A DNA stretch of 64,000 bases from Methanobrevibacter woesei (GCF_003111605.1 NZ_MZGU01000006.1:176240-240239), one strand, 5' to 3'. Positions 1 to 9,254 are shown, counted from the first letter of the stretch. The notes: generated by a model from the sequence alone, not told the origin. Numbers and translations: made by a program.

Positions 1-1
1 C

Positions 2-847
2 ATTATTTCTAAAGAAATCTTTGATTACGAAGCACCTTATCCAGTTCCTTATGAATGGATTACTCTTGATGGAGATGCAATGAGTAAATCTAAAGGAGTA
101 TTCTTCACCCCTGCACAATGGTTAGAAATTGGACCAGCTGAAAGTCTTAACTATTACTTATTTAGAAGTAAACCAATGAAATCAAAAGATTTCTCACCTA
201 AAATGTCATTTTTAGATTTCATGGATCAATTTGATAAAGTTGAAAAAGTATTTTTCAATGAAGAAGAAGCACCATCTGAAAAAGAAGATAAAAAATTCAG
301 AAAAATCTATGAAATGGCACAAATCAATGAAGGAGAACCTTTACCATTTAGACCTCCTTACAGATTCCTTGTTAATGCTTACCAAATAGCTGGAAATGAC
401 CTTGAAAAAATATTCACAATTCTTAAAAACAATTCCCAACTAACTAAAAGCTTTGAAGATAAGGAATTCTCTGATTTAACTGAAACAGAATTAAAACAAT
501 ATCAGGAACGTGTAAATAATGTAATTAATTGGTTAGACACTTACGCTCCTAAATTTGTAAAATTCCAAGTGCAAGAGAAAAGTGTTCCAAAATTACCACT
601 TACCGATGAACAAACTACCTTCTTAAAAGATTTAGCTAGTTTAATAGAAGAAAAAACCTTTAAAACAGCTGAAGAACTCCATGATGCAATGTATGAAATT
701 CTTGAAGCACAAGGTTTAAAACCACAAAAAGGTTTCCAAGCTATTTATAAAATGATTCTTGGTCAAAAACAAGGCCCTAGAGCTGCTTCTTTCTTATTAT
801 CTTTAGATAAAGACTTTGTTGTTAAAAGATTAAGACAAGAAGCTTAA
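2..847 (+). CDS. lysS: Lysyl-tRNA synthetase, class I (C-terminal part, cut by window edge)
   Basis: Attaches lysine to tRNA-Lys in the cytoplasm. The reading frame is open from base 2, so only the C-terminal part (about 281 residues) is visible. It contains a KMSKS-type signature, MSKSKG, at bases 80-97, followed by the helical anticodon-binding region of class I (archaeal) LysRS. The first ATG in view encodes the M of that signature and is not the start. The catalytic HIGH region lies upstream of the window. A hairpin with a T-tract follows the stop, so it probably ends its transcription unit. Class I rather than class II LysRS is typical of most euryarchaea. Confidence 0.9.
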   Translation: MISKEIFDYEAPYPVPYEWITLDGDAMSKSKGVFFTPAQWLEIGPAESLNYYLFRSKPMKSKDFSPKMSFLDFMDQFDKVEKVFFNEEEAPSEKEDKKFRKIYEMAQINEGEPLPFRPPYRFLVNAYQIAGNDLEKIFTILKNNSQLTKSFEDKEFSDLTETELKQYQERVNNVINWLDTYAPKFVKFQVQEKSVPKLPLTDEQTTFLKDLASLIEEKTFKTAEELHDAMYEILEAQGLKPQKGFQAIYKMILGQKQGPRAASFLLSLDKDFVVKRLRQEA

Positions 848-856
848 AAATAATTA

Positions 857-889
857 TCTGAAGTTTAAATACTTCAGAATTCTTTTTTT
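857..889 (+). terminator. Hairpin plus T-tract terminator after lysS
   Basis: An 8-bp stem (TCTGAAGT / ACTTCAGA) with a 6-nt loop is followed by a run of seven T. It lies 9 bases after the lysS stop and just before the convergent deaminase gene ends. Confidence 0.6.
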
Positions 890-1361
890 ATATTTTACTT
901 TCAGTAGAGTTTCCAACTTTAGCTAATTCTTTTTGCCAAATCTCTGGATTTTTGCGAGTAAACTCTTCAAAAAGATTTTTACAATTTACATCATTTAAAA
1001 CAACAACTTCAACATCATTTGCCTTTAAAAACTCTTCTGCTCCCATTAAAGTGGAATTATCTCCAATAACTACTTTTGGAATATTATATAAAACTACAGC
1101 ACCAGAACACATTGGGCATGGAGAAAGAGTTGTATATAAGGTACATTTTCTATAATCTTCATGTGTTAAAGGACCTGCATTTTCAATAGCATCCATTTCA
1201 GCATGTAAAATTACAGAATTGTTTTGAATTAAACGATTATGTCCTTTTGAGATTACTTTATTATCTTTAACAAGGACAGCACCAATTGGAAGTCCACCTT
1301 CCCTAAGAGAGACCTTAGCCTCTTCAATAGCTAAATTTATAAAATAATTATCATTAGTCAT
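888..1361 (-). CDS. Cytosine/nucleoside deaminase, yeast Fcy1-like
   Basis: Zinc-dependent hydrolytic deaminase of the cytidine/deoxycytidylate deaminase fold, 157 residues. The Zn-binding and catalytic motifs are complete: HAE at residues 53-55 and PCPMC at 81-85. The order and wording of the motifs (EGGLPIGAVL, TLYTTLSPCPMC) resemble yeast cytosine deaminase more than bacterial TadA, so cytosine to uracil salvage is the likely reaction. Guanine deaminase or a tRNA deaminase cannot be excluded from sequence alone. It lies 30 bp downstream of the coiled-coil gene on the same strand and may be cotranscribed with it. No clear Shine-Dalgarno precedes the ATG. Confidence 0.75.
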   Translation of the reverse strand: MTNDNYFINLAIEEAKVSLREGGLPIGAVLVKDNKVISKGHNRLIQNNSVILHAEMDAIENAGPLTHEDYRKCTLYTTLSPCPMCSGAVVLYNIPKVVIGDNSTLMGAEEFLKANDVEVVVLNDVNCKNLFEEFTRKNPEIWQKELAKVGNSTESKI

Positions 1362-1391
1362 AATTTTAAAAAAAAAAGAATAGATGAATAG

Positions 1392-2249
1392 TTATTCATC
1401 AAGAATTGATTTTTTTGAGAGTCTACCTAAGAACCCTCTTTTAGAGTGATCATCAATAGCTTTTCTAAGTTTTTGAACTTGTTCATTTAAACCATTAATA
1501 GTTCTTTGAGATTCAGTGTATAATTCATCATATTTTGATTGTTTATTTCTTAACTCTTCTTCTAATGCTTTAATATGATTTTTATAGCTATTGATTTCAG
1601 CTTTCACATTTTCATTAACTTGTTCTTTATAATTACCCACTTCAATAAGATCTTTTCTTAAATTATCAATTTCTTTTTGAAGTGCAGGAACTTTATCATT
1701 TAATGAACTAACTTCTTTAACTTTTTCAGATAATTCACTGGAAAGTTTTTCATTTTCAGCTTTTAAAGCTTCAATTTCTTCTGAAGCAACTTCTTTAACT
1801 TTAGAATCTGCTTCTTTTTTAGCTTCTTCAACTTCAGATTCTAATTTATCCATTCTAACTTTAGATACAGCAAAATCAGCGCTTGTTTTAGTTAATTTAT
1901 CACTTAAATCCGCGTTAATATCTAATTGATCATAATATTTTTTAGTAGTTTTTTCTAAAGCTTGAGTTAATTCTATTTTTAATGATTTAAGCTCTGAATT
2001 TTCTTTTTTAAGATTAGGAATTATGTCATTTGTAAGATAATGAAGTTCTTGGGATTGGTTACTTAGTTTTTCATCTTTCTCTTTAATTAAGTTTTGAACT
2101 TTATCTAAATTCTCATTTTCACTATCTACTTCTTCATTATTTTCCATATTATCTCCTGACACTTCTTCAGAAGAAGTATTAATGTCTTCATTATTCTCAG
2201 ATTCGACAATTTCCTTTGATTCAGTATTTTCAATATTTTCTATAGACAT
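1392..2249 (-). CDS. Acidic coiled-coil protein, function unknown
   Basis: A soluble, highly charged protein of 285 residues. It has an acidic, Ser/Glu/Asn-rich N-terminus (about residues 1-50), then roughly 200 residues of Lys/Glu/Leu-rich heptad-like sequence that should form a long coiled coil, and a short basic tail (RGFLGRLSKKS). There is no signal peptide or membrane segment. I prefer the ATG at 2249, preceded by GGTGGT, over the in-frame ATG at 2279. A structural or scaffold role is plausible from the coiled coil, but the gene is not recognised as any named family. Confidence 0.65.
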   Translation of the reverse strand: MSIENIENTESKEIVESENNEDINTSSEEVSGDNMENNEEVDSENENLDKVQNLIKEKDEKLSNQSQELHYLTNDIIPNLKKENSELKSLKIELTQALEKTTKKYYDQLDINADLSDKLTKTSADFAVSKVRMDKLESEVEEAKKEADSKVKEVASEEIEALKAENEKLSSELSEKVKEVSSLNDKVPALQKEIDNLRKDLIEVGNYKEQVNENVKAEINSYKNHIKALEEELRNKQSKYDELYTESQRTINGLNEQVQKLRKAIDDHSKRGFLGRLSKKSILDE

Positions 2250-2578
2250 TAGACCACCACATAAAAGTCCAGTACCCATAAAGTCAACTATATATTACAA
2301 TATTAATAACTTATAGTTGCTAAGTATTTAAATCTTTACAATATCTTCCTTAAAACAAAATTGAGATTATCTTAATATAAATTAAAATTTTTACACATTA
2401 TTTAATTTTATCTATAATTTATTTATATAATAGCAATAAATAAAGAAAAATATTAAACATGTTATAAAATTGTGTTTAAAGTGAAAATATTCCTTGATTA
2501 CAACATTAAAAATTAATAACCAACTGCACTTTCATTAACATTAAATAGTTAATTTTACATATATAAATAACAGATATT
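2250..2578. promoter_or_regulatory. Divergent AT-rich intergenic region between coiled-coil gene and polC
   Basis: 329 bases without a gene, very AT-rich, holding the promoters for two divergent genes. A TATA-like stretch at 2560-2568 lies too close to the polC ATG to be its TATA box unless transcription starts inside the gene; other A/T-rich candidates lie further upstream. I see no hairpin, repeat or small ORF worth calling. Confidence 0.4.
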
Positions 2579-5500
2579 ATGGATTATTTTGAGAGATTAG
2601 AAAAGGAAACACACCACTTATACGAAATAGCTAATAAAGCTCGCTCAAAAGGATTGGATGTTAACTTAGAAACTGAAGTTCCACTAGCAAAGGATTTAGC
2701 TGAAAGAGTTGAAGGGCTTGTTGGTCCTGAAGGTGTAGCTAATCGTATAAAAGAATTAGAAAAGGATATTGACCGTGAATCAGTTGCCTTTGAAATAGCT
2801 GCAGAAATTGCATCTGGAAAATTTGAACTTACTGGTGAAAAGGCAAATTATGACCGTGAACAAAGATGTGACCAAGGTTTAAGAACTGCACTAGCTATTC
2901 TTACTGAAGGAGTAGTAGCAGCACCTTTAGAAGGAATTTCACAGGTAAAAATTAAGAAGAACTTTGATTCCTCAGAATATATTGCAGTTTATTTTGCAGG
3001 ACCAATCAGAAGTGCTGGAGGAACTGCTGCTGCATTAGCTGTACTTTTAGGAGATAAAATTAAAGAAGCAATAGGAATTAACGATTTTAAACCTATTGAA
3101 GATGAAGTTGAAAGATATGTGGAAGAAGTAGAACTTTATGAATCTGAAGTTACTAACTTACAATACTCTCCAACTCCTGAAGAAGTAAGATTTGCTGCAA
3201 ACCATATTCCAGTAGAAGTTACAGGAGAACCAACAGATCAAGTAGAAGTATCACATAGAGACCTTGAAAGAGTAGAAACTAACAATATCCGTGGTGGAGC
3301 ACTTCTTGCTATGATTGAAGGAGTAGTTCAAAAATCCAAAAAAATCCTTAAAATATCCAAAAAACTTAAATTACAAAATTGGGACTGGCTTTCTGAATAT
3401 TCAAAACCAAAAACCGATGACAGCTCAGATGACAGTTCATCCAGTGATATTGTAACCGAACCAAAATATATTCAGGATATTATTGGTGGAAGACCTGTTT
3501 TAGGATACCCTTCAGAAAAAGGAGGATTCCGTTTAAGATATGGGCGTTCAAGAAACACTGGTCTTGCAGCAATGGGTGTTCACCCTGCAACAATGACCTT
3601 ATTAGACTTTTTAGCTGTTGGAACACAACTTAAGATAGAACATCCGGGAAAAGGTAACTGTGTTGTTCCCGTTGACTCCATTGAAGGGCCTATTGTAAAA
3701 CTTAAAAATGGAGATGTAGTTAAAATTAAAACTATTAAAGAAGCTAAAGAATGCAAAGGAAAACTTAGTGAAATATTATTCCTAGGTGACATGTTAGTTG
3801 CATTTGGTGAATTTTTAAGGAATAACCAGCCTCTTCTTGAATCTGGATGGTGTGAAGAATGGTGGATTGGAACATTAGTTGAAAGTGAAAACTTCAACAA
3901 AGAAACAAACACCTTAGATTTAAACAAATTAGAGCAGGGAGATTTAACAGCTAGTGAAGCTTTTGAGTTATCTGAAAAATATAACATTGCATTGCATCCA
4001 GAATACACTTACTGCTACCATGATGTAACTATTAGAGATTTAAACTCTTTAATTGAATTAATATTAAAACATAAAGAGGAATATGACCCTGAAAAAGGAC
4101 TGGAACTTCCATTATCCTATCAAAAAAGAGTTTTAGAAATTCTTGGAGTCCCCCACATTGTAAGGGAAAATAAAATAATTATTGATAAAGATCATAGCTA
4201 TTCTTTGATTAATACTCTTAAAACTAAATTACCTCCTTTAAAAGACACAATGGAAGCAGTTAACAGAGTAAGTTCAATTAAAATAAAGAAAAAAGCTCCA
4301 GTTTACATTGGTACCCGTGTAGGTAGGCCTGAAAAATCTAAAGAAAGATTAATGCGTCCTGCACCACATGTTTTATTCCCAATTGGAAATAATGGAGGAA
4401 GTAGAAGATTAGTAGCTACTGCTGCAAAAAAAGGTAGCATCAAAATTGACATGGCAAGGAGAATTTGTACTAATCCCGATTGTAAACTTACATCTCAAAA
4501 TTCAATCTGTCCTTACTGTGGTGCTCCAACAGAAATTGGAAAAGCAGGTATAAAATCAATCAATCTTTCTTCAATGCTTAAAAAAGCATCTGACCATGTG
4601 AATATTAGAAAAGTAGATGAAATGAAGGGAGTTGTAGGTATGATTTCAGAATCTAAACTTCCAGAACCTCTTGAAAAAGGAATTTTAAGAGCAAAAAATG
4701 AAGTATTCACATTTAAAGATGCAACAATACGTCACGATTCAACAGATTTACCTTTAACCCATTTTATACCAAAAGAAGTTGGTGTTACTGTTGAAAAACT
4801 CCTAGAAATGGGATATGAGCACGACTGTTATGGTCAACCAATTGAAAGTGAAGATCAAATTATTGAACTTAGAGTACAAGATGTGGTTATTTCAGAGAAC
4901 TGTGCTAATTATTTAGTTAATGTAGCTAACTTTATTGATGATGAGCTTGTAAAACTATATGAAATGGATAGTTTCTATAATGTAAAAGAAAAATCTGATT
5001 TAATTGGTCATTTAATAGCAGGATTAGCACCACATACATCTGCAGGTGTTTTAGGAAGAATTGTTGGATTTACAAAAGCATTATGCTGTTATGCTCATCC
5101 TTATTTCCATTCTGCTAAACGTAGAAACTGTGACAGTGACGAAGATTCTGTAATGCTTCTTTTAGATGCATTAATAAACTTCTCTAAAAATTACCTTCCA
5201 AATACAAGAGGAGGAAGTATGGATGCTCCTTTAGTTTTATCTTCAAGAATTGATCCTGAAGAGATTGACGATGAATCTCATAACTTAGATATCTTTGAAA
5301 GGTTCCCAGTTGAGTTTTATGAAAAAACTAAAGACCCATTAAAACCTGCAGAAGTTCTTGATTTAGTAGATAATGTTGGAAACCATCTTGGAACCCCTGA
5401 ACAATATGAAGGTTTAATGTTTTCACACCATACCTCAAGTATCCATGCAGGACCAACTGTATGTCTTTACAAGAGATTACCTTCAATGAAAGAAAAGGTT

Positions 5501-5878
5501 GATGCTCAAATCGAACTTGCAGAGTTGATTAGAGCTGTTGACCAAAGAGGAGTTGTTGAAAAAGTATTATCTTCTCATTTCTTACCAGACATTATGGGTA
5601 ACTCAAGAGCATTTTCCAAGCAAAAAGTCAGGTGTACCAAATGTGGTTCCAAATATAGACGTATTCCACTTTCTGGAAAATGTAAATGTGGAGGAAATCT
5701 AATTCTTAGTGTATCAAAAGGTTCTGTTACAAAATATCTTGATATTTCCCAAGAACTTGTTAATAGATACCCTGTTTCTCCTTATTTAAAACAGCGTCTT
5801 GAAATTCAAGAGTATGGAATTAACTCACTATTTGAAAGTGATAAATCCAAACAAAGTTCACTAGATGTATTTTTCTAG
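2579..5878 (+). CDS. polC: DNA polymerase II (PolD) large subunit DP2
   Basis: Catalytic subunit of the two-subunit archaeal replicative polymerase D; the small exonuclease subunit DP1 is not in this window. The 1099 residues match the usual DP2 length, so no intein is present. The N-terminus (YEIANKARSKG, RVEGLVGPEGVANRI) is typical. Two zinc-binding regions are visible: CTNPDC...CPYCG (bases about 4466-4520) and CTKCG...CKCGG near the C-terminus (about 5633-5695). The active-site aspartates sit in NCDSDED (residues 850-856), where I remember NCDGDED as usual, so the Gly is Ser here. A short Asp/Ser-rich insert (bases about 3416-3450) is low complexity. It is monocistronic as far as can be seen. 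Confidence 0.95.
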   Translation: MDYFERLEKETHHLYEIANKARSKGLDVNLETEVPLAKDLAERVEGLVGPEGVANRIKELEKDIDRESVAFEIAAEIASGKFELTGEKANYDREQRCDQGLRTALAILTEGVVAAPLEGISQVKIKKNFDSSEYIAVYFAGPIRSAGGTAAALAVLLGDKIKEAIGINDFKPIEDEVERYVEEVELYESEVTNLQYSPTPEEVRFAANHIPVEVTGEPTDQVEVSHRDLERVETNNIRGGALLAMIEGVVQKSKKILKISKKLKLQNWDWLSEYSKPKTDDSSDDSSSSDIVTEPKYIQDIIGGRPVLGYPSEKGGFRLRYGRSRNTGLAAMGVHPATMTLLDFLAVGTQLKIEHPGKGNCVVPVDSIEGPIVKLKNGDVVKIKTIKEAKECKGKLSEILFLGDMLVAFGEFLRNNQPLLESGWCEEWWIGTLVESENFNKETNTLDLNKLEQGDLTASEAFELSEKYNIALHPEYTYCYHDVTIRDLNSLIELILKHKEEYDPEKGLELPLSYQKRVLEILGVPHIVRENKIIIDKDHSYSLINTLKTKLPPLKDTMEAVNRVSSIKIKKKAPVYIGTRVGRPEKSKERLMRPAPHVLFPIGNNGGSRRLVATAAKKGSIKIDMARRICTNPDCKLTSQNSICPYCGAPTEIGKAGIKSINLSSMLKKASDHVNIRKVDEMKGVVGMISESKLPEPLEKGILRAKNEVFTFKDATIRHDSTDLPLTHFIPKEVGVTVEKLLEMGYEHDCYGQPIESEDQIIELRVQDVVISENCANYLVNVANFIDDELVKLYEMDSFYNVKEKSDLIGHLIAGLAPHTSAGVLGRIVGFTKALCCYAHPYFHSAKRRNCDSDEDSVMLLLDALINFSKNYLPNTRGGSMDAPLVLSSRIDPEEIDDESHNLDIFERFPVEFYEKTKDPLKPAEVLDLVDNVGNHLGTPEQYEGLMFSHHTSSIHAGPTVCLYKRLPSMKEKVDAQIELAELIRAVDQRGVVEKVLSSHFLPDIMGNSRAFSKQKVRCTKCGSKYRRIPLSGKCKCGGNLILSVSKGSVTKYLDISQELVNRYPVSPYLKQRLEIQEYGINSLFESDKSKQSSLDVFF

Positions 5879-5900
5879 AGAACTTTAAAACTTACTTTTA

Positions 5901-5935
5901 TACTATGTTCGTTTAAAGGCGAACAGTATTTATAC
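5901..5935 (+). promoter_or_regulatory. nrdD promoter with MsvR-box-like dyad
   Basis: A perfect inverted repeat GTTCG-N8-CGAAC (5907-5924) lies directly upstream of a TATA-like ATTTATAC (5928-5935). The core TTCG-N8-CGAA has the half-site sequence and spacing of the published Methanothermobacter MsvR box (TTCGTA-N4-TACGAA, from memory). Imperfect symmetry extends outward (TAC on the left, GTA on the right). Its position overlaps where TFB would bind. Confidence 0.55.
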
Positions 5936-6021
5936 AAGAAATTACAAAGTATAACATAACTGAAATTGACCATTTTATCGTCAATTTTTCATGATTATAA
6001 TTATTAAAAAAGGTGTGTATT

Positions 6022-8328
6022 ATGGACGGAAGTCAAATGTCTTTATCAAAACCTGTTGAAATTAATGTAAAGAAAAATAATGGAATTACAGAAAGATTCA
6101 GCTATGAAAAATTATTAAAATCATTAGTAATGGTTGAAGTACCTTTCTTTGAATCAGACAAAATTATTGCTGATGTTGTATCCCAACTTCATGAAGGAAT
6201 TACAACTAAAGAAATTAAAAAGATTGTATATGAAAACTTAGAAGATATTGACAATGAAATAGCTAACAAATACTTAGCTACTGCTCAATTAAAAGTTCAT
6301 ACTTCAAGAGATACAATTGAACCATTCGATTTATCAAAAATCGCAAATACTTTAGTTGAAGAAACTGGAGCTTCCCAAGAAACTGCATTTAAAATTGCTT
6401 CTGACGTGTGGAAAGAACTTAAAAAATTAAATGTAGAATACTTAACCGCTCCAATGATTAGGGAAATGGTTAACAGTAAACTTATTGAATATGGATTAGA
6501 AGACATCAGGAGTAACTACACTCGTTTAGGTATCCCTGTTTACAATATTACTTCCTTAATTGAAAATGGTAACAGAGATAACGCAAATATGGTTCACAAC
6601 CCTGAAACCATTCACAAACATGTAGCAGACGAAGCATTAAAACAATATGCTCTTTTAAAAATGTTACCCCCTCATTTAGCAGATGCTCACATGTCTGGAG
6701 ATATCCACATACATGATTTAGAATTCTTTGCAGGAAGACCATTAAACTGTATGCAACATGATATTAGAGCATTTATCAGATATGGTCTTAAAGTAGATGG
6801 TACTGGTGACCATACCTCTGTTGCAGGTGCTCCAAATCATATGGAAACTTTAATGAACCATACTGGAGAAATCATGCTTGCTGCACAACAAAACATGTCT
6901 GGTGGACAAGCAATGACCCTCTGGAATGTATTTGTAGCTCCATTTGCAAGAGGCAGAACCTATGAAGAAATCAAACAATCTGTCCAAATGCTTGTTTACA
7001 ACTTAAATATGGCATATGCTGCAAGAGGATCCCAAGTACCATTTACAAGTATGGGATTAGAATTCGGAGTTCCAAAATTCTTACAAGATGTAACAGCATA
7101 TGGTCCTAAAGGACAAGTAGTTGGAACTTACGGAGACTTTGAAGAAGAAACCAGATTAATCCAAAGAGCATTCACTGAAACATTATTACAAGGAGATAAA
7201 GATGGAAAACCTCATTTATTCCCTAACACTATCTACACTTTAAGAAAAGAAACCTTAAACAGTGAATATGAAGAAGATATTCGTTTAGTTCACGAATTAT
7301 CTGCAAAATATGGTTCTTCTTACTTTGTAAATATGTTCCCTAAATACAGAGGAAATATGGCAAATTATATGGGATGTAGGACCTGTTTACAAGATACTTG
7401 GACTGGTGACTGGGAACAAGACTGTTTAAGAACAGGAAACCTTGCATATGTAACTTTAAACTTCCCAAGAATCGGATACCAATCTAAAGACGAAGACCAA
7501 GTATTCGAATACTTAGATGAATACATGGATTTAGCTGTAGAAACCTTAATGCTTAGAAGAGAACAAGGTTTAAAATGCTTAAACGACTACCATATCTTAC
7601 CATTCCTTGATCAAGATGTTGATGGTGAACCTTACTACAGAATAGACAACTCCACACTTTCATTTGGATATGTTGGTCTTAATGAAATGTTACTTGCATT
7701 ATTTGGAGAAGGAATTGAAAATCCCGATGCAAATAAATTCGGGGTCAAATGTTTAGAATATGTTAATGAAAGAGCTAACCAATTAAAAGACGACACTGGA
7801 CTTAGATGGAGTGTTATCCAAACCCCTGCAGAATCTACTGCATACAGGTTTGCAACTCTTGATAAAAAACAATTTGGTGATAAAGCTATTGTACAAGGTA
7901 GTGCTGATGCTAGCTACTACACTAACTCTTCACATGTACCAGTTGACACACAAGGTTCTTTAATTGACAAAATAAAAATTGAAGAAAAATACCACAGTTT
8001 AACTCCTGGTGGACATATTTTCCATGCATTCATGGGTGAATCCTATTCTGATCCAGATTCATTAATGAGTTTAACTAACAAAATAGCTAAAAAATCAGAT
8101 ATTGGATTCTGGGCTTACAGTTCTGCATTAAGTTTCTGTTTAAAATGTAAAACTTTAATGAAAGGATTAAACAACAGTTGTCCTACCTGTGGTGAAACTG
8201 AAGATGTAGAATGGTATGATAGAATTACTGGATACGTACAACAAGTAGGTCGTGCAAAATCTGCATCTGGTGGTTGGAATGCAGGTAAACGTCAAGAATT
8301 AATTGACAGAAGAAGATTTGAAAACTAA
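6022..8328 (+). CDS. nrdD: Anaerobic (class III) ribonucleoside-triphosphate reductase
   Basis: Makes deoxyribonucleotides anaerobically using an oxygen-sensitive glycyl radical. About 768 residues. The N-terminus holds two tandem ATP-cone-like segments (about residues 8-95 and 95-155). The catalytic barrel follows, then a C-terminal zinc site CLKC...CPTC and the glycyl-radical loop RITGYVQQVG. The ATG at 6022 is chosen because AGGTG lies 6 bases upstream; an in-frame GTG at 6013 overlaps that site. The activating enzyme NrdG is not adjacent. The promoter carries an MsvR-like box, suggesting redox control, which would suit an enzyme destroyed by oxygen. Confidence 0.95.
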   Translation: MDGSQMSLSKPVEINVKKNNGITERFSYEKLLKSLVMVEVPFFESDKIIADVVSQLHEGITTKEIKKIVYENLEDIDNEIANKYLATAQLKVHTSRDTIEPFDLSKIANTLVEETGASQETAFKIASDVWKELKKLNVEYLTAPMIREMVNSKLIEYGLEDIRSNYTRLGIPVYNITSLIENGNRDNANMVHNPETIHKHVADEALKQYALLKMLPPHLADAHMSGDIHIHDLEFFAGRPLNCMQHDIRAFIRYGLKVDGTGDHTSVAGAPNHMETLMNHTGEIMLAAQQNMSGGQAMTLWNVFVAPFARGRTYEEIKQSVQMLVYNLNMAYAARGSQVPFTSMGLEFGVPKFLQDVTAYGPKGQVVGTYGDFEEETRLIQRAFTETLLQGDKDGKPHLFPNTIYTLRKETLNSEYEEDIRLVHELSAKYGSSYFVNMFPKYRGNMANYMGCRTCLQDTWTGDWEQDCLRTGNLAYVTLNFPRIGYQSKDEDQVFEYLDEYMDLAVETLMLRREQGLKCLNDYHILPFLDQDVDGEPYYRIDNSTLSFGYVGLNEMLLALFGEGIENPDANKFGVKCLEYVNERANQLKDDTGLRWSVIQTPAESTAYRFATLDKKQFGDKAIVQGSADASYYTNSSHVPVDTQGSLIDKIKIEEKYHSLTPGGHIFHAFMGESYSDPDSLMSLTNKIAKKSDIGFWAYSSALSFCLKCKTLMKGLNNSCPTCGETEDVEWYDRITGYVQQVGRAKSASGGWNAGKRQELIDRRRFEN

Positions 8329-8350
8329 TTTCAAATCTTACACACCTTTT
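8313..8350 (+). terminator. Hairpin terminator overlapping the nrdD stop codon
   Basis: A perfect 11-bp stem (AAGATTTGAAA / TTTCAAATCTT, 8313-8323 with 8329-8339) has the stop codon TAA in its 5-nt loop. A T6 tract follows at about 8344-8350. Confidence 0.65.
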
Positions 8351-8411
8351 TTATTAAATTTTAATCAATTTCAAAACTAAAAACTCCTTTTTACTAAAAT
8401 TAACTTAACAA

Positions 8412-8482
8412 AACTTAAGTTAAATTAAACTAATATTTATAAAACATTATTTAGATATTAAATTATAGTGATTATTCGGAGG
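8412..8482 (+). promoter_or_regulatory. Promoter and strong RBS of the YhhQ-type transporter
   Basis: A 10-bp perfect palindrome AACTTAAGTT (8412-8421) is followed by TATA-like TTTATAAA (8436-8443) and a strong Shine-Dalgarno CGGAGG (8477-8482). Transcription would start near 8465, giving a short leader. A related half-element, AACTTAAC, precedes the palindrome. This arrangement is operator-like, and the RBS fixes translation start at about 8487-8490. Confidence 0.45.
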
Positions 8483-8489
8483 AATCATT

Positions 8490-9140
8490 ATAAATCTAAA
8501 TTTTGATTATATAGAGAAAAAAATTATCCTTATCACTATTTTTTGTGTAGCATTTGTTACAACAAACATTGTTACTGTTAAAATCTTAGACTTAGGATTC
8601 TGGGGATTAACAGTGCCTTGTGGAGTAATAATTTATCCAGTTGTATTCATTCTTACATCTGTAATAGCCGATGTTTATGGAGAGTCAACTGCACAAAAAA
8701 CAATTATTTTCGGTGTACTATGTAACCTATTATTTGTTTTAGTCTCAACAGTAGGATTATTATTACCTGCTGCTAGCTATTGGGCTGGACAAGATAGTTT
8801 TACATTTATTTTCTCACAAACACCAAGAATGTTAATTTCATCATTTATATCCTACCTTGTTGGTAACTTTATTAATGCTAGATTAACTACCATCTTAAAA
8901 AATAATTCAAAAGATGGAGATATTGGACACAAATCCATTATTGCTATTGCAGTTGGGGAAATTGTAGATAACACAATCTTTATTGGATTAGCATTTGCAT
9001 TTACTGTGTCCTGGGAAAATATCGTTATTATGATTTTAGTACACTTTGTAATAATGTTTATTTGGACATTTATTGCTCAACCAATCACAATGCGTGTTGT
9101 TAAATGGGCAAAAAAAGGTGAAAATCCACAAATTGCATAA
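8490..9140 (+). CDS. Queuosine-precursor transporter family (YhhQ/COG1738), apparent ATA start
   Basis: Integral membrane protein of about 216 residues with around six membrane segments. The family has been linked to uptake of preQ0/preQ1/queuine-type 7-deazaguanines; the archaeal substrate is not known to me. Family-like text runs across the first GTG (8613) and upstream of it: KILDLGFWGLTVPCGVI, preceded by a full hydrophobic segment. Starting at 8613 would delete the first membrane helix. The frame is open back to a TGA at 8469 and contains no ATG, GTG or TTG before 8613. GGAGG (8478-8482) stands 7 bases before ATA at 8490 (or 4 before ATT at 8487). I therefore place the start at ATA. A point mutation of an ATG is the alternative. 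Confidence 0.75.
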   Translation: MNLNFDYIEKKIILITIFCVAFVTTNIVTVKILDLGFWGLTVPCGVIIYPVVFILTSVIADVYGESTAQKTIIFGVLCNLLFVLVSTVGLLLPAASYWAGQDSFTFIFSQTPRMLISSFISYLVGNFINARLTTILKNNSKDGDIGHKSIIAIAVGEIVDNTIFIGLAFAFTVSWENIVIMILVHFVIMFIWTFIAQPITMRVVKWAKKGENPQIA

Positions 9141-9143
9141 ATA

Positions 9144-9178
9144 GAGGAATTAAATTAATCCTCTTTAATTACTTTTTT
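9144..9178 (+). terminator. Short hairpin plus T-tract after the YhhQ-type gene
   Basis: A 5-bp stem GAGGA / TCCTC (9144-9148 with 9159-9163), an A/T-only loop, and T7 at about 9172-9178. It begins 4 bases after the stop. Confidence 0.45.
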
Positions 9179-9254
9179 TAAAAAAATTTTTCAACATAAC
9201 TAAAAAACTAAAAGTATATTAATAGCTTTATATAAATAATTTAACATTATCAAA

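Noticed and set aside
2560..2568. TATA box for polC at this position
   Set aside because: It would place the transcription start inside the coding sequence, while the N-terminus from 2579 matches DP2 well.
3580..4008. Long minus-strand open frame inside polC (and similar ones inside ileS, purL, metK, hdrA)
   Set aside because: These are shadows of conserved genes on the other strand, with no ribosome binding site and unnatural Ser/Leu-rich composition.
5120..5150. Possible intein in polC at the NCDxDED site
   Set aside because: The protein is of normal DP2 length and uninterrupted.
8341..8489. preQ1-type riboswitch before the queuosine-precursor transporter
   Set aside because: The predicted leader is only about 20-25 nt, too short for an aptamer, and no pseudoknot-forming C-rich segment is present.
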